From Methylacidimicrobium sp. AP8 (GTDB lineage Bacteria > Verrucomicrobiota > Verrucomicrobiia > Methylacidiphilales > Methylacidiphilaceae): a DNA stretch of 64,000 nt. Each line of letters opens with the position of its first letter. Within the stretch, counting starts at the first letter, position 1. Below, one piece after another: positions 1-11,782 of this stretch. Where the stretch lies: the NCBI RefSeq assembly GCF_903064525.1, contig NZ_LR797830.1, positions 558,001 to 622,000 of the forward strand. Reading direction: 5' to 3'. The translations under genes were made by a program, and so were the position numbers. Below the pieces are notes generated by a model. That model did not search any database and was not told the DNA's origin. It saw only the letters and a list, made by a program, of their open reading frames with translations.

Positions 1-759
1 GGCCCCGTGCGTCCGGAGGATGGCCGGGATGCCCCAGAGAGCCACGATCCCTGTCGCGACCAGCACGCCCGGGAGGAGATCAAGTCGGGTCCAGGCAACG
101 GGCCTCCTCCAGAGGAGGAGTCGCCAGAGAAGGAGGGTTCCAAGGGGGACGGCCCAGGCAACGGGACCCTTGGCGAGAAAGCCAAGGCCGAGAGCGACCC
201 AAAGCAGCCAGAACCAGTGGCGGTCCCCTCCTCCCAGGAGACGGAGAATCGCCCACTGGGCCACGACGACCGAGACGATCATGGGCATGTCGGCCACGGC
301 GAGCCGGCCGTGGATCAAAACCTGAAGAGAGGTGGCGCTCGCCAGGGCGGCCACCACGCCTCCGCGAAGGCCGAAGAAGAATCTTCCCATCAGAAACATC
401 AAAAGGGAGAGAAGAGCGCTGAAGAAGATCGACGGCATCCGGGCTCCGAGCTCGTTTTCTCCGAATGTGCGGAAGCTGATTCCTATCAGCCAGTAAATCA
501 AGGGAGGCTTATCGAAGCGGTAGGCACCGTTGAAGTAGGGCAGGCACCATTCGTGTCGCTCGCTCATTTCGCGTGCCGCTTCGGCGAACCGCGGCTCGTC
601 GCGATCGATCAGGGGCAGGAGGGAGGAGCCGGCGAGGGAAAGCAGGAGCGAAAGCAGGGCGAAAAGCAATGGGAGCCTCCAGGAGCATGCACCGCTCGGC
701 GGAGATCGGAAGGGCACGGGAGGTTGCGGGGCGGCCTGGGGGACGGAAGGGTCGCTCAC
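1..759 (-). CDS. ArnT-like glycosyltransferase, family 39 (3' end cut by window)
   Basis: Reads leftward from a GTG at 759 to the window edge (253 codons seen, no stop). The GTG is the first usable start after an in-frame TGA about 40 bases upstream. After a short Pro-rich cytoplasmic tail comes a hydrophobic segment, then the periplasmic loop typical of GT39/ArnT enzymes: DRDEPRFAEAAREM, and further on YRFDKPPLIYWL. The D-E pair is the catalytic acidic motif of the dolichyl-phosphate mannosyltransferase/ArnT fold. Several membrane helices follow, including a LGFLAKGPVAW helix. Known members move sugars from polyprenyl phosphate onto lipid A, proteins or glycolipids at the outer face of the inner membrane. 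The acceptor cannot be told here. It is divergent from the rRNA operon. Confidence 0.8.
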   Translation of the reverse strand, partial: MSDPSVPQAAPQPPVPFRSPPSGACSWRLPLLFALLSLLLSLAGSSLLPLIDRDEPRFAEAAREMSERHEWCLPYFNGAYRFDKPPLIYWLIGISFRTFGENELGARMPSIFFSALLSLLMFLMGRFFFGLRGGVVAALASATSLQVLIHGRLAVADMPMIVSVVVAQWAILRLLGGGDRHWFWLLWVALGLGFLAKGPVAWAVPLGTLLLWRLLLWRRPVAWTRLDLLPGVLVATGIVALWGIPAILRTHGA

Positions 760-1101
760 GAGCGAAGTATCCCATGGATCGAGGATCGGATCTTGTCAAA
801 TCTCCGGGTAGGTGTTTATTCCCCGGCAGCCGGAATGGCGCGGCGTCCGGCAGGCACTTTTTTTGAGGAAAAGGGCTTGCCAACCGAAGCGCCTTTCGGC
901 AAAGTTATTCTTCCTCGCCGGAAATACGGCGGCTCCATGCGGGAAGGCGTGGAGGACGATCTTTGAAAATGGTTTCGCCAAGGCGAAACAGAATTGAATT
1001 GTGCGGGACGCCCATAGCAAAAGAGCTTTGTGACGCGCCCGACCTTCGGAAACGGAGGAAGGGCGGAAACCCGGCTTAGGCCGGGACGTCAGCATCATCT
1101 C
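760..1101. promoter_or_regulatory. rRNA operon upstream region, no gene
   Basis: About 340 bases between the divergent glycosyltransferase start and the 16S rRNA with no convincing coding sequence. The region must hold the rRNA promoter(s). The clearest candidate elements are an AT-rich patch around 960-1000 (TTGAAA at 963-968) and a perfect inverted repeat at 972-989. I could not settle a single -35/-10 pair. Confidence 0.4.
972..989. repeat. Perfect 8+8 inverted repeat upstream of rRNA operon
   Basis: GTTTCGCC-AA-GGCGAAAC, an 18-base palindromic arrangement. It lies about 110 bases before the 16S gene in the AT-rich part of the leader. It could be an operator or a small hairpin in the leader transcript; no T-run follows, so it is not a standard terminator. 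Confidence 0.6.
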
Positions 1102-2643
<1,542 letters not shown>

Positions 2644-2699
2644 CAAGTCCGGGTCGGAGAAGGACCCAGATCCTTCCACGACCGTCAGGACTAGGTCGA

Positions 2700-2730
2700 C
2701 TTCCCTTGCGAGGAAGCTCGTCAAGGGAAG
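2700..2730 (+). other. Spacer hairpin downstream of 16S
   Basis: CTTCCCTTG (2700-2708) pairs perfectly with CAAGGGAAG (2722-2730) across a 13-base loop in the 16S-23S spacer. Likely part of a processing or antitermination structure. Confidence 0.45.
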
Positions 2731-2836
2731 CGGGAGTCCGCAAGGGCTTCCACGGGCGTCACGCACAATTCAATTCTGCTTCGTAGGAAGTCGTCAGCGT
2801 CTGGGCGGGTGCAAAAGATGCACCCCCGCAGAAATC

Positions 2837-2909
2837 GGGGGCATAGCTCAGATGGTAGAGCGGCAGCTTTGCAAGCTGTAGGTCAGGGGTTCGAATCCCC
2901 TTGCCTCCA
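2837..2909 (+). tRNA. tRNA-Ala (anticodon TGC)
   Basis: 73-nt cloverleaf: acceptor GGGGGCA pairs with TGCCTCC, D-arm TAGCTCAGATGGTAGAGC, anticodon stem-loop CAGCTTTGCAAGCTG with TGC, T-arm GGGGTTCGAATCCCC. The 3' CCA is not encoded. It is the first tRNA in the 16S-23S spacer. Confidence 0.95.
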
Positions 2910-2941
2910 ATTCGTGGCGACACTCGGTATTGCCTTCCCAG

Positions 2942-3015
2942 GGGCCTGTAGCTCAGTTGGTTAGAGCATGCGCTTGATAAGCGCAGGGTCACTGGTTCGA
3001 GCCCAGTCAGGCCCA
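2942..3015 (+). tRNA. tRNA-Ile (anticodon GAT)
   Basis: 74-nt cloverleaf: acceptor GGGCCTG pairs with CAGGCCC, anticodon stem-loop GCGCTTGATAAGCGC with GAT, T-arm CTGGTTCGAGCCCAG. CCA is not encoded. It is the second spacer tRNA; the Ala-Ile order is the reverse of the more common Ile-Ala arrangement. Confidence 0.95.
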
Positions 3016-3094
3016 GGAGTCGAAGGGCAGCGGCATGGAGGCCGGAATCCGCGGGGAACGCGGGAGGTTCTGGCCTTCATTCCCTTGCCGTCGT

Positions 3095-3133
3095 GGCGAA
3101 GCCGTTCTTTGAAAACTGCAGGCAACAGAAGAG
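3095..3133 (+). other. 5' arm of 23S rRNA processing stem
   Basis: GGCGAAGCCGTTCTTTGAAA followed by ACTGCAGGCAACAGAAG is complementary, with few mismatches, to 6081-6118 downstream of the 23S gene. The two arms bracket the 23S rRNA and would form the long RNase III-type precursor stem. TTCTTTGAAAACT also resembles a boxA-type antitermination element. Confidence 0.75.
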
Positions 3134-3201
3134 AAGCCATTATAGCTTCTGCCGATGTCTTGAAGGGATCCGCGCATGAGCGTGGATGCTCGAGAGACGG
3201 C

Positions 3202-6058
<2,857 letters not shown>

Positions 6059-6080
6059 GCACGGCAGGCTATGCGGCCGA

Positions 6081-6118
6081 TCTTCTGTTTGCCTGTAGTT
6101 TTCAAGGAACGGCTTCGG
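6081..6118 (+). other. 3' arm of 23S rRNA processing stem
   Basis: CTTCTGTTTGCCTGTAGTTT, continuing TCAAGGAACGGCTTCG, is the reverse complement (few mismatches) of 3095-3133 and closes the precursor stem around the 23S rRNA. Confidence 0.75.
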
Positions 6119-6152
6119 CCAGGCGTCTGCGGCACGGCAACGACCGGCAGAG

Positions 6153-6269
6153 GCCTGGTGACCATAGAGACGTGGAACCACCCGTTCCCATCCCGAACAC
6201 GGAAGTGAAACGCGTCATCGCCGATGGTAGTGCGCCGATAGGGCGTGCGAGAGTAGGTCGTTGCCAGGG
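6153..6269 (+). rRNA. rrf: 5S ribosomal RNA
   Basis: About 117 nt. Helix I is formed by CCTGGTGAC (6154-6162) and GTTGCCAGG (6260-6268). Conserved internal blocks are visible: GTGGAACCACCCGTTCCCAT, CCCGAACACGGAAGTGAAAC and GCCGATGGTAGTGC, ending GAGAGTAGGTCG. Last gene of the rrn operon, followed directly by a strong terminator. Upstream GGCAACGACC (6136-6145) is perfectly complementary to 6256-6265 and could compete with helix I in the precursor. Confidence 0.93.
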
Positions 6270-6273
6270 TTGG

Positions 6274-6313
6274 CTCCCCTTCCGCTCCTCGGAGCGGAAG
6301 GGGGCTTTTTTTG
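6274..6313 (+). terminator. Rho-independent terminator of rRNA operon
   Basis: Perfect 13-bp stem CCCCTTCCGCTCC / GGAGCGGAAGGGG with a 2-base TC loop, followed by GGC and a seven-T run. Confidence 0.93.
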
Positions 6314-6511
6314 CGTTGCAGCTGTTGCGGGGAAAGGAGGCCGCGGGTAGCGGCCTCGCTTGTCGGCAAGACCGGTTGACGGGTCGCCGCCGCACGGACG
6401 AATTGCGAACCCGCCGGCAAGTTTCGGGCGGCGTAATTCCGAAATTCGCGGGGAATAGCCTCTCGGCCGGATGGGGGAAGGTTGCGAAAGGCGGGAGTTC
6501 CGAGGACGCCG

Positions 6512-7123
6512 TTATGGGGTGCTCGCTTCCGGAGCCGGGCCGGCAGGCCGAGGCTGCGAGGAAGCTGCCGTGGAAGGGGTTCCCGGGTTCGGAGCGGCGG
6601 CGGGCGTTTCGGAGGGGGCGGCCGTGGGTTTAGGCTCTTCCGGAAGATATTTGGCGGCCCACCAGCGGGAAGTCCCGCCTTGGGCCGCGCCGAGGGCGAT
6701 GACGGCGGGTCCGGCGACGAGGAAGCCCGGGCCGGTCGCCGCGACGACGGATCCGACCCAGATCATATTGCCGGCGGCGGCACCGGCCGCCGCGGTGGCT
6801 CCTCCCATCTGCAGGGCATAATCGTGGTATTCGAGGATCGCATCCGCCCCCATCTTCTTGGCGACCTTGGCCAAATCGCGGGGTAAGGTGCTCTTCCGCA
6901 GGCCGCTGCGGCTATCGTGGATGACTCCGACGATCTTGTACGGGCGCGGAGGCAGGCCGTCGGTCCAAAAGTCGATCCCGTCCACCTTGTGGAGGCTTGC
7001 TCCTTTGCCGACGGTCCGCGCTCCCCCTTTGTACGGAATGTAGGTCGTGTTGGCGCAGGAGCAGAAGCAGAAGAAAAGGGGCAGGACCAGCAAGCCGCGA
7101 GGCAGGAGGATGCGGACATTCAT
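6512..7123 (-). CDS. Putative lipoprotein, paralogue of the upstream gene
   Basis: 203 residues from ATG at 7123, which overlaps the stop of the upstream gene (ATGA), so the two are translationally coupled. An N-terminal hydrophobic stretch ends in the lipobox-like LFFCFCSC, giving a lipid-anchored protein. The middle part shares with its neighbour the pattern Y-x-P-Y ... GxGxxxxxIDGI-x-WxDGLPxRxYxIxGVIHDxRSG, then LxxDxAKxAKKMGAxxxIEY. A Gly/Ala-rich hydrophobic segment comes next, then a TSRWW motif, then a Pro/Ala-rich tail. I do not recognise a named family. Expected location is an envelope membrane, facing the periplasm. Function unknown. Confidence 0.75.
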   Translation of the reverse strand: MNVRILLPRGLLVLPLFFCFCSCANTTYIPYKGGARTVGKGASLHKVDGIDFWTDGLPPRPYKIVGVIHDSRSGLRKSTLPRDLAKVAKKMGADAILEYHDYALQMGGATAAAGAAAGNMIWVGSVVAATGPGFLVAGPAVIALGAAQGGTSRWWAAKYLPEEPKPTAAPSETPAAAPNPGTPSTAASSQPRPAGPAPEASTP

Positions 7124-7692
7124 GAGGAATCGGCCGCTCCTTGGCGGTGATTCTTTTCCGACCGTGCTTTCGACGCAGGCGCCGCTCGGGAATCCAGATA
7201 ACGAAAGACCCACCAGCGCGAGCTGCCCGCCATTCCCCCGCTAAGACCCGCCGAGGCGGGGCCGGCGAAAGCGAGCCAGGAGGAAGCCGTCGGTCCGTAG
7301 GCTTGAGGCAGCTGGTCCGCGTTGGCGCCGAAGCCGCTTGCCGAGGCGGCGAACGAACTCATGGCGGTCGCGTAGGCTTGGTATTCGATGACGCCTTGAG
7401 CCCCCATCTTTTTCGCTCGCTTGGCGACATCCTTGAGCAGGGTGGCATGCAGGATCCCGCTCCGATGGTCGTGGATCACGCCGATGATCGTGTAGCGGCG
7501 AGTCGGAAGGCCGTCGCTCCAGACTTCGATCCCGTCGATGATCCGCTCCCCGCCCCCTCCCTTGCCCAGCTGCGTGTTCGCTCCGACATAGGGATAGTAA
7601 TGCGTTTGGGCGCAGCTCCCCAGCAACGTGAGGGCCGCGACCGGCAGGAGGCCGTGCAATCGAAAACGCCTCGAGGAGCGGCTGCTGGGCAT
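7120..7692 (-). CDS. Putative lipoprotein, first of a tandem paralogous pair
   Basis: 190 residues. A basic N-terminus (SSRSSRRFR), a short hydrophobic core and the lipobox LLGSC around residue 27 predict signal peptidase II cleavage and lipid anchoring. The conserved core (IDGIEVWSDGLPTRRYTIIG, then VIHDHRSG and AKRAKKMGAQGVIEYQAY) is clearly homologous to the downstream gene, so the pair arose by duplication. It ends with SRWW and a charged tail. No catalytic signature is visible. The stop overlaps the start of the next gene by four bases. Function unknown. Confidence 0.75.
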   Translation of the reverse strand: MPSSRSSRRFRLHGLLPVAALTLLGSCAQTHYYPYVGANTQLGKGGGGERIIDGIEVWSDGLPTRRYTIIGVIHDHRSGILHATLLKDVAKRAKKMGAQGVIEYQAYATAMSSFAASASGFGANADQLPQAYGPTASSWLAFAGPASAGLSGGMAGSSRWWVFRYLDSRAAPASKARSEKNHRQGAADSS

Positions 7693-7921
7693 AGAGCTGT
7701 CGGGTCCGGCCGGTGCCTCCGGTCGCCGTCTTGATTTTCCGCTCGGCGAACAATGCGAGCAAAGGCCTTACAATGTTTAAAATGTGTAAAGAATGGCCCT
7801 GTCTCCTGTCAACCGCTTCCCGTCGGCGCCCGAAAATAAGGGACGCCGTCAAAGAATCTTTTTGCCATGGCGCTCCGGGAAGAGTGAAGTGCTCGGATGC
7901 ATCGGAGAGAAAGGAGAAGAG

Positions 7922-9367
7922 ATGAGTAAAGTTCCCGTCACGGTGGCGTATGGGGATGGCATCGGCCCGGAGATCATGGCGGCGACGCTTGCGGTCCTCG
8001 AGGCGGCGGGTGCCGAGCTGGAGGTCGAGACGATCGAGATCGGAAGAGAGGTTTACCTGCGGGGGAACGCGAGCGGGATCGAGCCGGAAGCCTGGGAAAG
8101 CCTGCGGAGGACAAAAGTTTTTCTGAAAGCGCCCATCACCACGCCTCAGGGCGGAGGGTACAAGAGCCTCAACGTCACGGTGCGGAAGGCGCTGGGACTC
8201 TACGCGAATATCCGTCCTTGCGTTTCCTATGTGCCCTTTGTGGAAAGCAAGCATCCTGATCTGGACGTCGTGATTGTTCGGGAGAACGAGGAGGATCTCT
8301 ACGGAGGGATCGAGTACCGGCAGACCGGCGACTCCTATCAGTGTCTCAAGATCATGACAAGGCCCGGAACCGAGCGGCTGATCCGCTACGGTTTCGAGTA
8401 CGCCCGCTCCTACCGAAGGAAAAAGGTCACCTGCTTCACCAAGGACAACATCATGAAGCTGACCGACGGCATGTTCCATAGGGTCTTCGAGGAAGTCGGA
8501 GCGGAGTATCCGGAGATCGAGAAGGAGCACTGGATCGTCGACATCGGGGCGGCCAAGCTCGCGGATACTCCGCAGGCCTTCGATGTCGTCGTGCTCCCCA
8601 ATCTCTACGGGGACATCCTATCGGACGTCGTCGCCCAGCTCGCCGGTTCCGTCGGCCTGGCGGGGTCCTCGAACATCGGCGCCGAATACGCCATGTTCGA
8701 GGCGATCCACGGCTCGGCTCCGCGCCGTGCCGGGCAAAACTTGGCGAACCCATCCGGGCTGCTTCTCGCTGCGGTGCAAATGCTCCTTCACATTCGGCAG
8801 CGGGGGGTGGCCGAGCGGGTGCACAACGCCTGGTTGCGTACTCTCGAGGAGGGCATCCATACCTACGACATCTTCCGCGAGGGCAAGAGCCGGCAAAAGG
8901 TGGGGACCAAGGAGTTCGGACAGGCGGTGATCGCAAATCTCGGAAAAACGCCGCAGACTCTCAAGCCGGTCCATTATGGGGAGGAGACGGAGAATCCACG
9001 CTCGAGCTTTCCCTATCGCCCGCCCGAGGAACGGAAGGTCCTGGTCGGCGTCGACGTCTTTGTCGAGTTCCCGGGAAGAATCGACGATCTGGTCGCCCGG
9101 CTCCGGCAAATCGGTGCCGAGCGACTCGATCTACAATCCATCGCGAACCGCGGAATGAGCGTCTGGCCTTTCGGATTAGGCGAAACCCTGCTCGCGGGAC
9201 CTTTCCAGTGCCGGTTTCTCGCGAAGGATGCGTCCTTGGGGCTTTCGCAGCGAGCGATCGTCGAGCTGCTCGGCGCGGTCGAGGCTGCGGGAATTGAGTT
9301 CACAAAGACCGAGCTGCTGTATACGTTTAACGGCGTGGAAGGCTTCTCCCGAAGCCAGGGAGCTTAA
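7922..9367 (+). CDS. icd: Isocitrate dehydrogenase, Thermus-type with C-terminal extension
   Basis: 481 residues. The ATG at 7922 follows the strong Shine-Dalgarno AAAGGAGAAG; a longer frame upstream lacks homology. It catalyses oxidative decarboxylation of isocitrate to 2-oxoglutarate in the TCA cycle. The beta-decarboxylating dehydrogenase fold is evident: YGDGIGPEIM at the N-terminus, the substrate loop IVRENEEDLYGGIEYR around residues 115-130, KDNIMK near 175, the metal-site stretch VVLPNLYGDILSD near 225, and HGSAP plus AGQNLANPSG near 260-280. After about residue 340 comes an extra domain (VGVDVFVEFPGRIDDLVARL onward) as in Thermus and rickettsial enzymes. The cofactor-specificity loop reads PRR instead of the NADP-type PKY, so I leave NAD versus NADP open. 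Confidence 0.9.
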   Translation: MSKVPVTVAYGDGIGPEIMAATLAVLEAAGAELEVETIEIGREVYLRGNASGIEPEAWESLRRTKVFLKAPITTPQGGGYKSLNVTVRKALGLYANIRPCVSYVPFVESKHPDLDVVIVRENEEDLYGGIEYRQTGDSYQCLKIMTRPGTERLIRYGFEYARSYRRKKVTCFTKDNIMKLTDGMFHRVFEEVGAEYPEIEKEHWIVDIGAAKLADTPQAFDVVVLPNLYGDILSDVVAQLAGSVGLAGSSNIGAEYAMFEAIHGSAPRRAGQNLANPSGLLLAAVQMLLHIRQRGVAERVHNAWLRTLEEGIHTYDIFREGKSRQKVGTKEFGQAVIANLGKTPQTLKPVHYGEETENPRSSFPYRPPEERKVLVGVDVFVEFPGRIDDLVARLRQIGAERLDLQSIANRGMSVWPFGLGETLLAGPFQCRFLAKDASLGLSQRAIVELLGAVEAAGIEFTKTELLYTFNGVEGFSRSQGA

Positions 9368-9396
9368 AACCTCACAGCTCCACGAAGCCTGCATTT

Positions 9397-9470
9397 TGCC
9401 CGGTGGTGTAACGGTAGCACAGAGGTCTTTGGAGCCTTTAGTCATGGTTCGAATCCATGCCGGGCAGCCA
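9397..9470 (+). tRNA. tRNA-Gln (anticodon TTG)
   Basis: 74 nt including encoded CCA: acceptor TGCCCGG/CCGGGCA, D-arm with AACGGTAGCAC, anticodon loop CTTTGGA (anticodon TTG) on a five-base stem, T-arm CATGGTTCGAATCCATG. Unlike the two spacer tRNAs, its 3' CCA is encoded. A mobile element lies immediately downstream. Confidence 0.94.
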
Positions 9471-9598
9471 GGCCGGATGCGCCGGCGGAAAGGCGCGATC
9501 CTGACCGACTCAAGTTCTCCCCCAGCTTGGCGGAGCCCGATTACTCGATCACGAGACTTTCGTCGATGCCGTTCCTAAAACCATAGACAACCGTTCCC

Positions 9599-11227
9599 CT
9601 ACCAGGGAAGATCGTCCACGACGTCGGCCGAACAGTGCTGCCGACGATTCGCGTGCCGGGGTTTCGCCGGCAAAGTCCGGGTAGCGCCCAATGCTCGCGC
9701 TTTCGGGAGCAGAGGCGCGGGAGGCAAGCGGTTGCCTCCCGACCGGGCATGCGCTGCATGCGCCGCTTTGAGTCTCTTCCGAACGCCCGCCCAGAACGAC
9801 CACACATGCTTCGCTCGATTCCTCGCGGGTAGGACGAAGGTGACATAGCCGCCATTGCGGGTCGGCACGACGGCCTCCCGCACGGACGGGCGTTCGGATA
9901 GACCCAATCCTCTCCGGGCGATGGCGTAGGCCGCGCCCTGGTGAGAACCGATGCCGTGACGGCGCGCGTGGTTGACCGCGCCAATCACGGAAGTGTAGGC
10001 CGGGTTGACTTCGATCACCTCGACTCCGGCACGAAAGGAAGCCGCCTTGAGCATCGCGATCGTCTTGGCGTAGGCGAAAGAAGAGAGCGAGCGAGCCCGG
10101 ACGGGATCGACCGACTCCGGCTCGGCCCTCCGCTTGCGAAGATCCAATCGCTCGATCACGAGCGGCTTGCCCGATTCGGCGCAGGCCCGGGCGATCTGCC
10201 GGCACGCATCGCCGATCGCGGCTTTCGCCTGCTCCTCGCTCTTCCCATAGAGATGCAATCCGATCCGGCGGATTTCCACGAGATTCCCGAAGCGATCCGT
10301 TTCGGCCAAGGCAAGATGATCCGGGTTGATGTCAACGCCGATCGCTCCGGCAAGGCGGCGTGTCGCCAGGGCAACCGGTTGCGCCTCGACGCTTGCGAAT
10401 ACCCGCCACCCCTTCCGGTCCCGCACGAAGCGGTAGCTCACGGCGGATCCCTCCCGCTTCCGTGCCAGCTTCCCTGTCTTAGTTGTCCCGGTAACGATGC
10501 GGCTCGCGGCCAGCGCCTGGAGGATCGCATCCTGGCCGTAGGCGAAGCGCACGCCCTCGAGCACCAGGTGTTTGCTCGTGCTTCCCAATCCGTTCGGCAG
10601 CCGCAACCGCAGCCGCAGGCCGCCGTCCGGAGCGACCGTGGCTTGGCAGGACTGGTTGCCCGATGTCTCGTCCTTCGATCCGAGCAGGAAGAACTGGCTG
10701 CTCCGCTCCGCCTGCCAATCCTTCTTCCATGCGGCATGGTCCGCATAGCCGTTCTCTTCCCGGGAAAACTGCTTGCGGAAGAGGCGTCGGGAACCGAAAC
10801 AGAGCCGGACCCGGCCGGACTCCTGATCGGCCAGAAGCGCCTCGAGCTTCGCCCGCAGGACGGCAAGCCGCCGCTTTTTTTGGTGCACGACATTCGATCC
10901 CGGATGCTTCTCCTCCAGCCGGCCGACCGCCTCTTCCGCTTTCCGGATCCGCCATTTGGCTTCCTCGATCAACTCGGGCCGCCTTTCCCGGATCGAGGCG
11001 ATCTTGCCTTCGAGCTCGACCCGAATGGCGTTGAACTTCCGGGAGGTGAGGCCGAATCGGCGCAGGAACGACCGCTTGAGCTCGTTTATGGAAACGCCCG
11101 CCCGCATCTTGGCAAAGAGGCTCCGCTGCGCCCGCCCGTAGAGTTCCGCATAGGCGTCAAGACACGAAGTCTGCTCATGCGTCAACCTCAACCGGGTCTG
11201 GTAGGTGAAAACAGGAAGCTTACTCAT
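9599..11227 (-). CDS. TnpB-related protein of IS607-type element
   Basis: 542 residues from ATG at 11227, which overlaps the end of tnpA. TnpB proteins are RNA-guided DNA nucleases of the RuvC fold and ancestors of Cas12. Here RuvC-I is GVDINPDHLALAE (D299) and RuvC-II is PLVIERLDL (E359). The helical N-terminal half has coiled-coil character. The segment that should hold RuvC-III reads GSHQGAAYAIARRG, with H429-Q430 where the aspartate of canonical TnpB (DxNAAxNI) would be. No CxxC...CxxC zinc ribbon is present. The frame is intact over its whole length. It belongs with the longer TnpB-related accessory proteins rather than the classical 400-residue enzymes; nuclease activity is uncertain. 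Confidence 0.82.
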   Translation of the reverse strand: MSKLPVFTYQTRLRLTHEQTSCLDAYAELYGRAQRSLFAKMRAGVSINELKRSFLRRFGLTSRKFNAIRVELEGKIASIRERRPELIEEAKWRIRKAEEAVGRLEEKHPGSNVVHQKKRRLAVLRAKLEALLADQESGRVRLCFGSRRLFRKQFSREENGYADHAAWKKDWQAERSSQFFLLGSKDETSGNQSCQATVAPDGGLRLRLRLPNGLGSTSKHLVLEGVRFAYGQDAILQALAASRIVTGTTKTGKLARKREGSAVSYRFVRDRKGWRVFASVEAQPVALATRRLAGAIGVDINPDHLALAETDRFGNLVEIRRIGLHLYGKSEEQAKAAIGDACRQIARACAESGKPLVIERLDLRKRRAEPESVDPVRARSLSSFAYAKTIAMLKAASFRAGVEVIEVNPAYTSVIGAVNHARRHGIGSHQGAAYAIARRGLGLSERPSVREAVVPTRNGGYVTFVLPARNRAKHVWSFWAGVRKRLKAAHAAHARSGGNRLPPAPLLPKARALGATRTLPAKPRHANRRQHCSADVVDDLPW

Positions 11228-11782
11228 GGATCGCTTTGAGCGCCTTCTCGGCGCGGTTCCGGGCGGATCGCTTCCCGTAAAGCCTGGCACACATCGAAAC
11301 GATGACCTCATGCAGGTCGCGCACGATATCGTCGGTCATCTCGTCCGGATCGACCACTAGAACCGATCGGCTCTGCGCGTACAGGAGCCGCTTCCACGTA
11401 CTCCAAGCCGAAGCGCATCAGCCGGTCGCGATGCTCGACCAGGATGACGCCGATATTGGGATCACGGAGCAGCTCGATCAGGCCCTTCCGATGGCCGTTC
11501 ATTCCGGAGCCGACCTCCTTGACGGCCTTGACGATCGGCAACCGTTTGCTTGAGCGCAAATTCGGTCAGCCGAGCCAATTGCCGGTCCAGATCCGCTTTC
11601 TGATCGGAGCTCGATACCCGTGCGTAAAGGGCGACCCCATTGGGTTGTGAGGGCTCCGCATGCACGATCACCGTTCCGGTCGGCAACTGCTCGGCCGGGA
11701 CGGGCAAACGCCCTTCCTTCCACATCCGCCAAGCTGTCTTGTAGCAAATGCCCTGCCGCTTGGCCCAGACACTCAACTTCAC
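11220..11782 (-). pseudogene. IS607-type serine recombinase TnpA, frameshifted twice
   Basis: The GTG start at 11782 opens an HTH domain (KLSVWAKRQGICYKTAWRMW) and the catalytic start of a serine recombinase, ALYARVSSSDQKADLDRQL (nucleophile in RVSS). Near 11548 the frame shifts: the continuation RLPIVKAVKEVGSGMNGHRK...LVEHRDRLMRFGLEY lies in another frame. Near 11385 it shifts again to LLYAQSRSVLVVDPDEM...KALKAIHE, ending with TAA at 11220. Joined together, the three pieces give a full-length IS607 transposase, so this is a recently inactivated gene. Element mobility would need another recombinase. Confidence 0.88.

Noticed and set aside
7-966. Long open frame on the plus strand before the rRNA operon
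   Set aside because: It is antisense to the minus-strand glycosyltransferase; its residue make-up (Glu/Gly/Arg/Gln-rich, no fold) is typical of a shadow frame in high-GC DNA.
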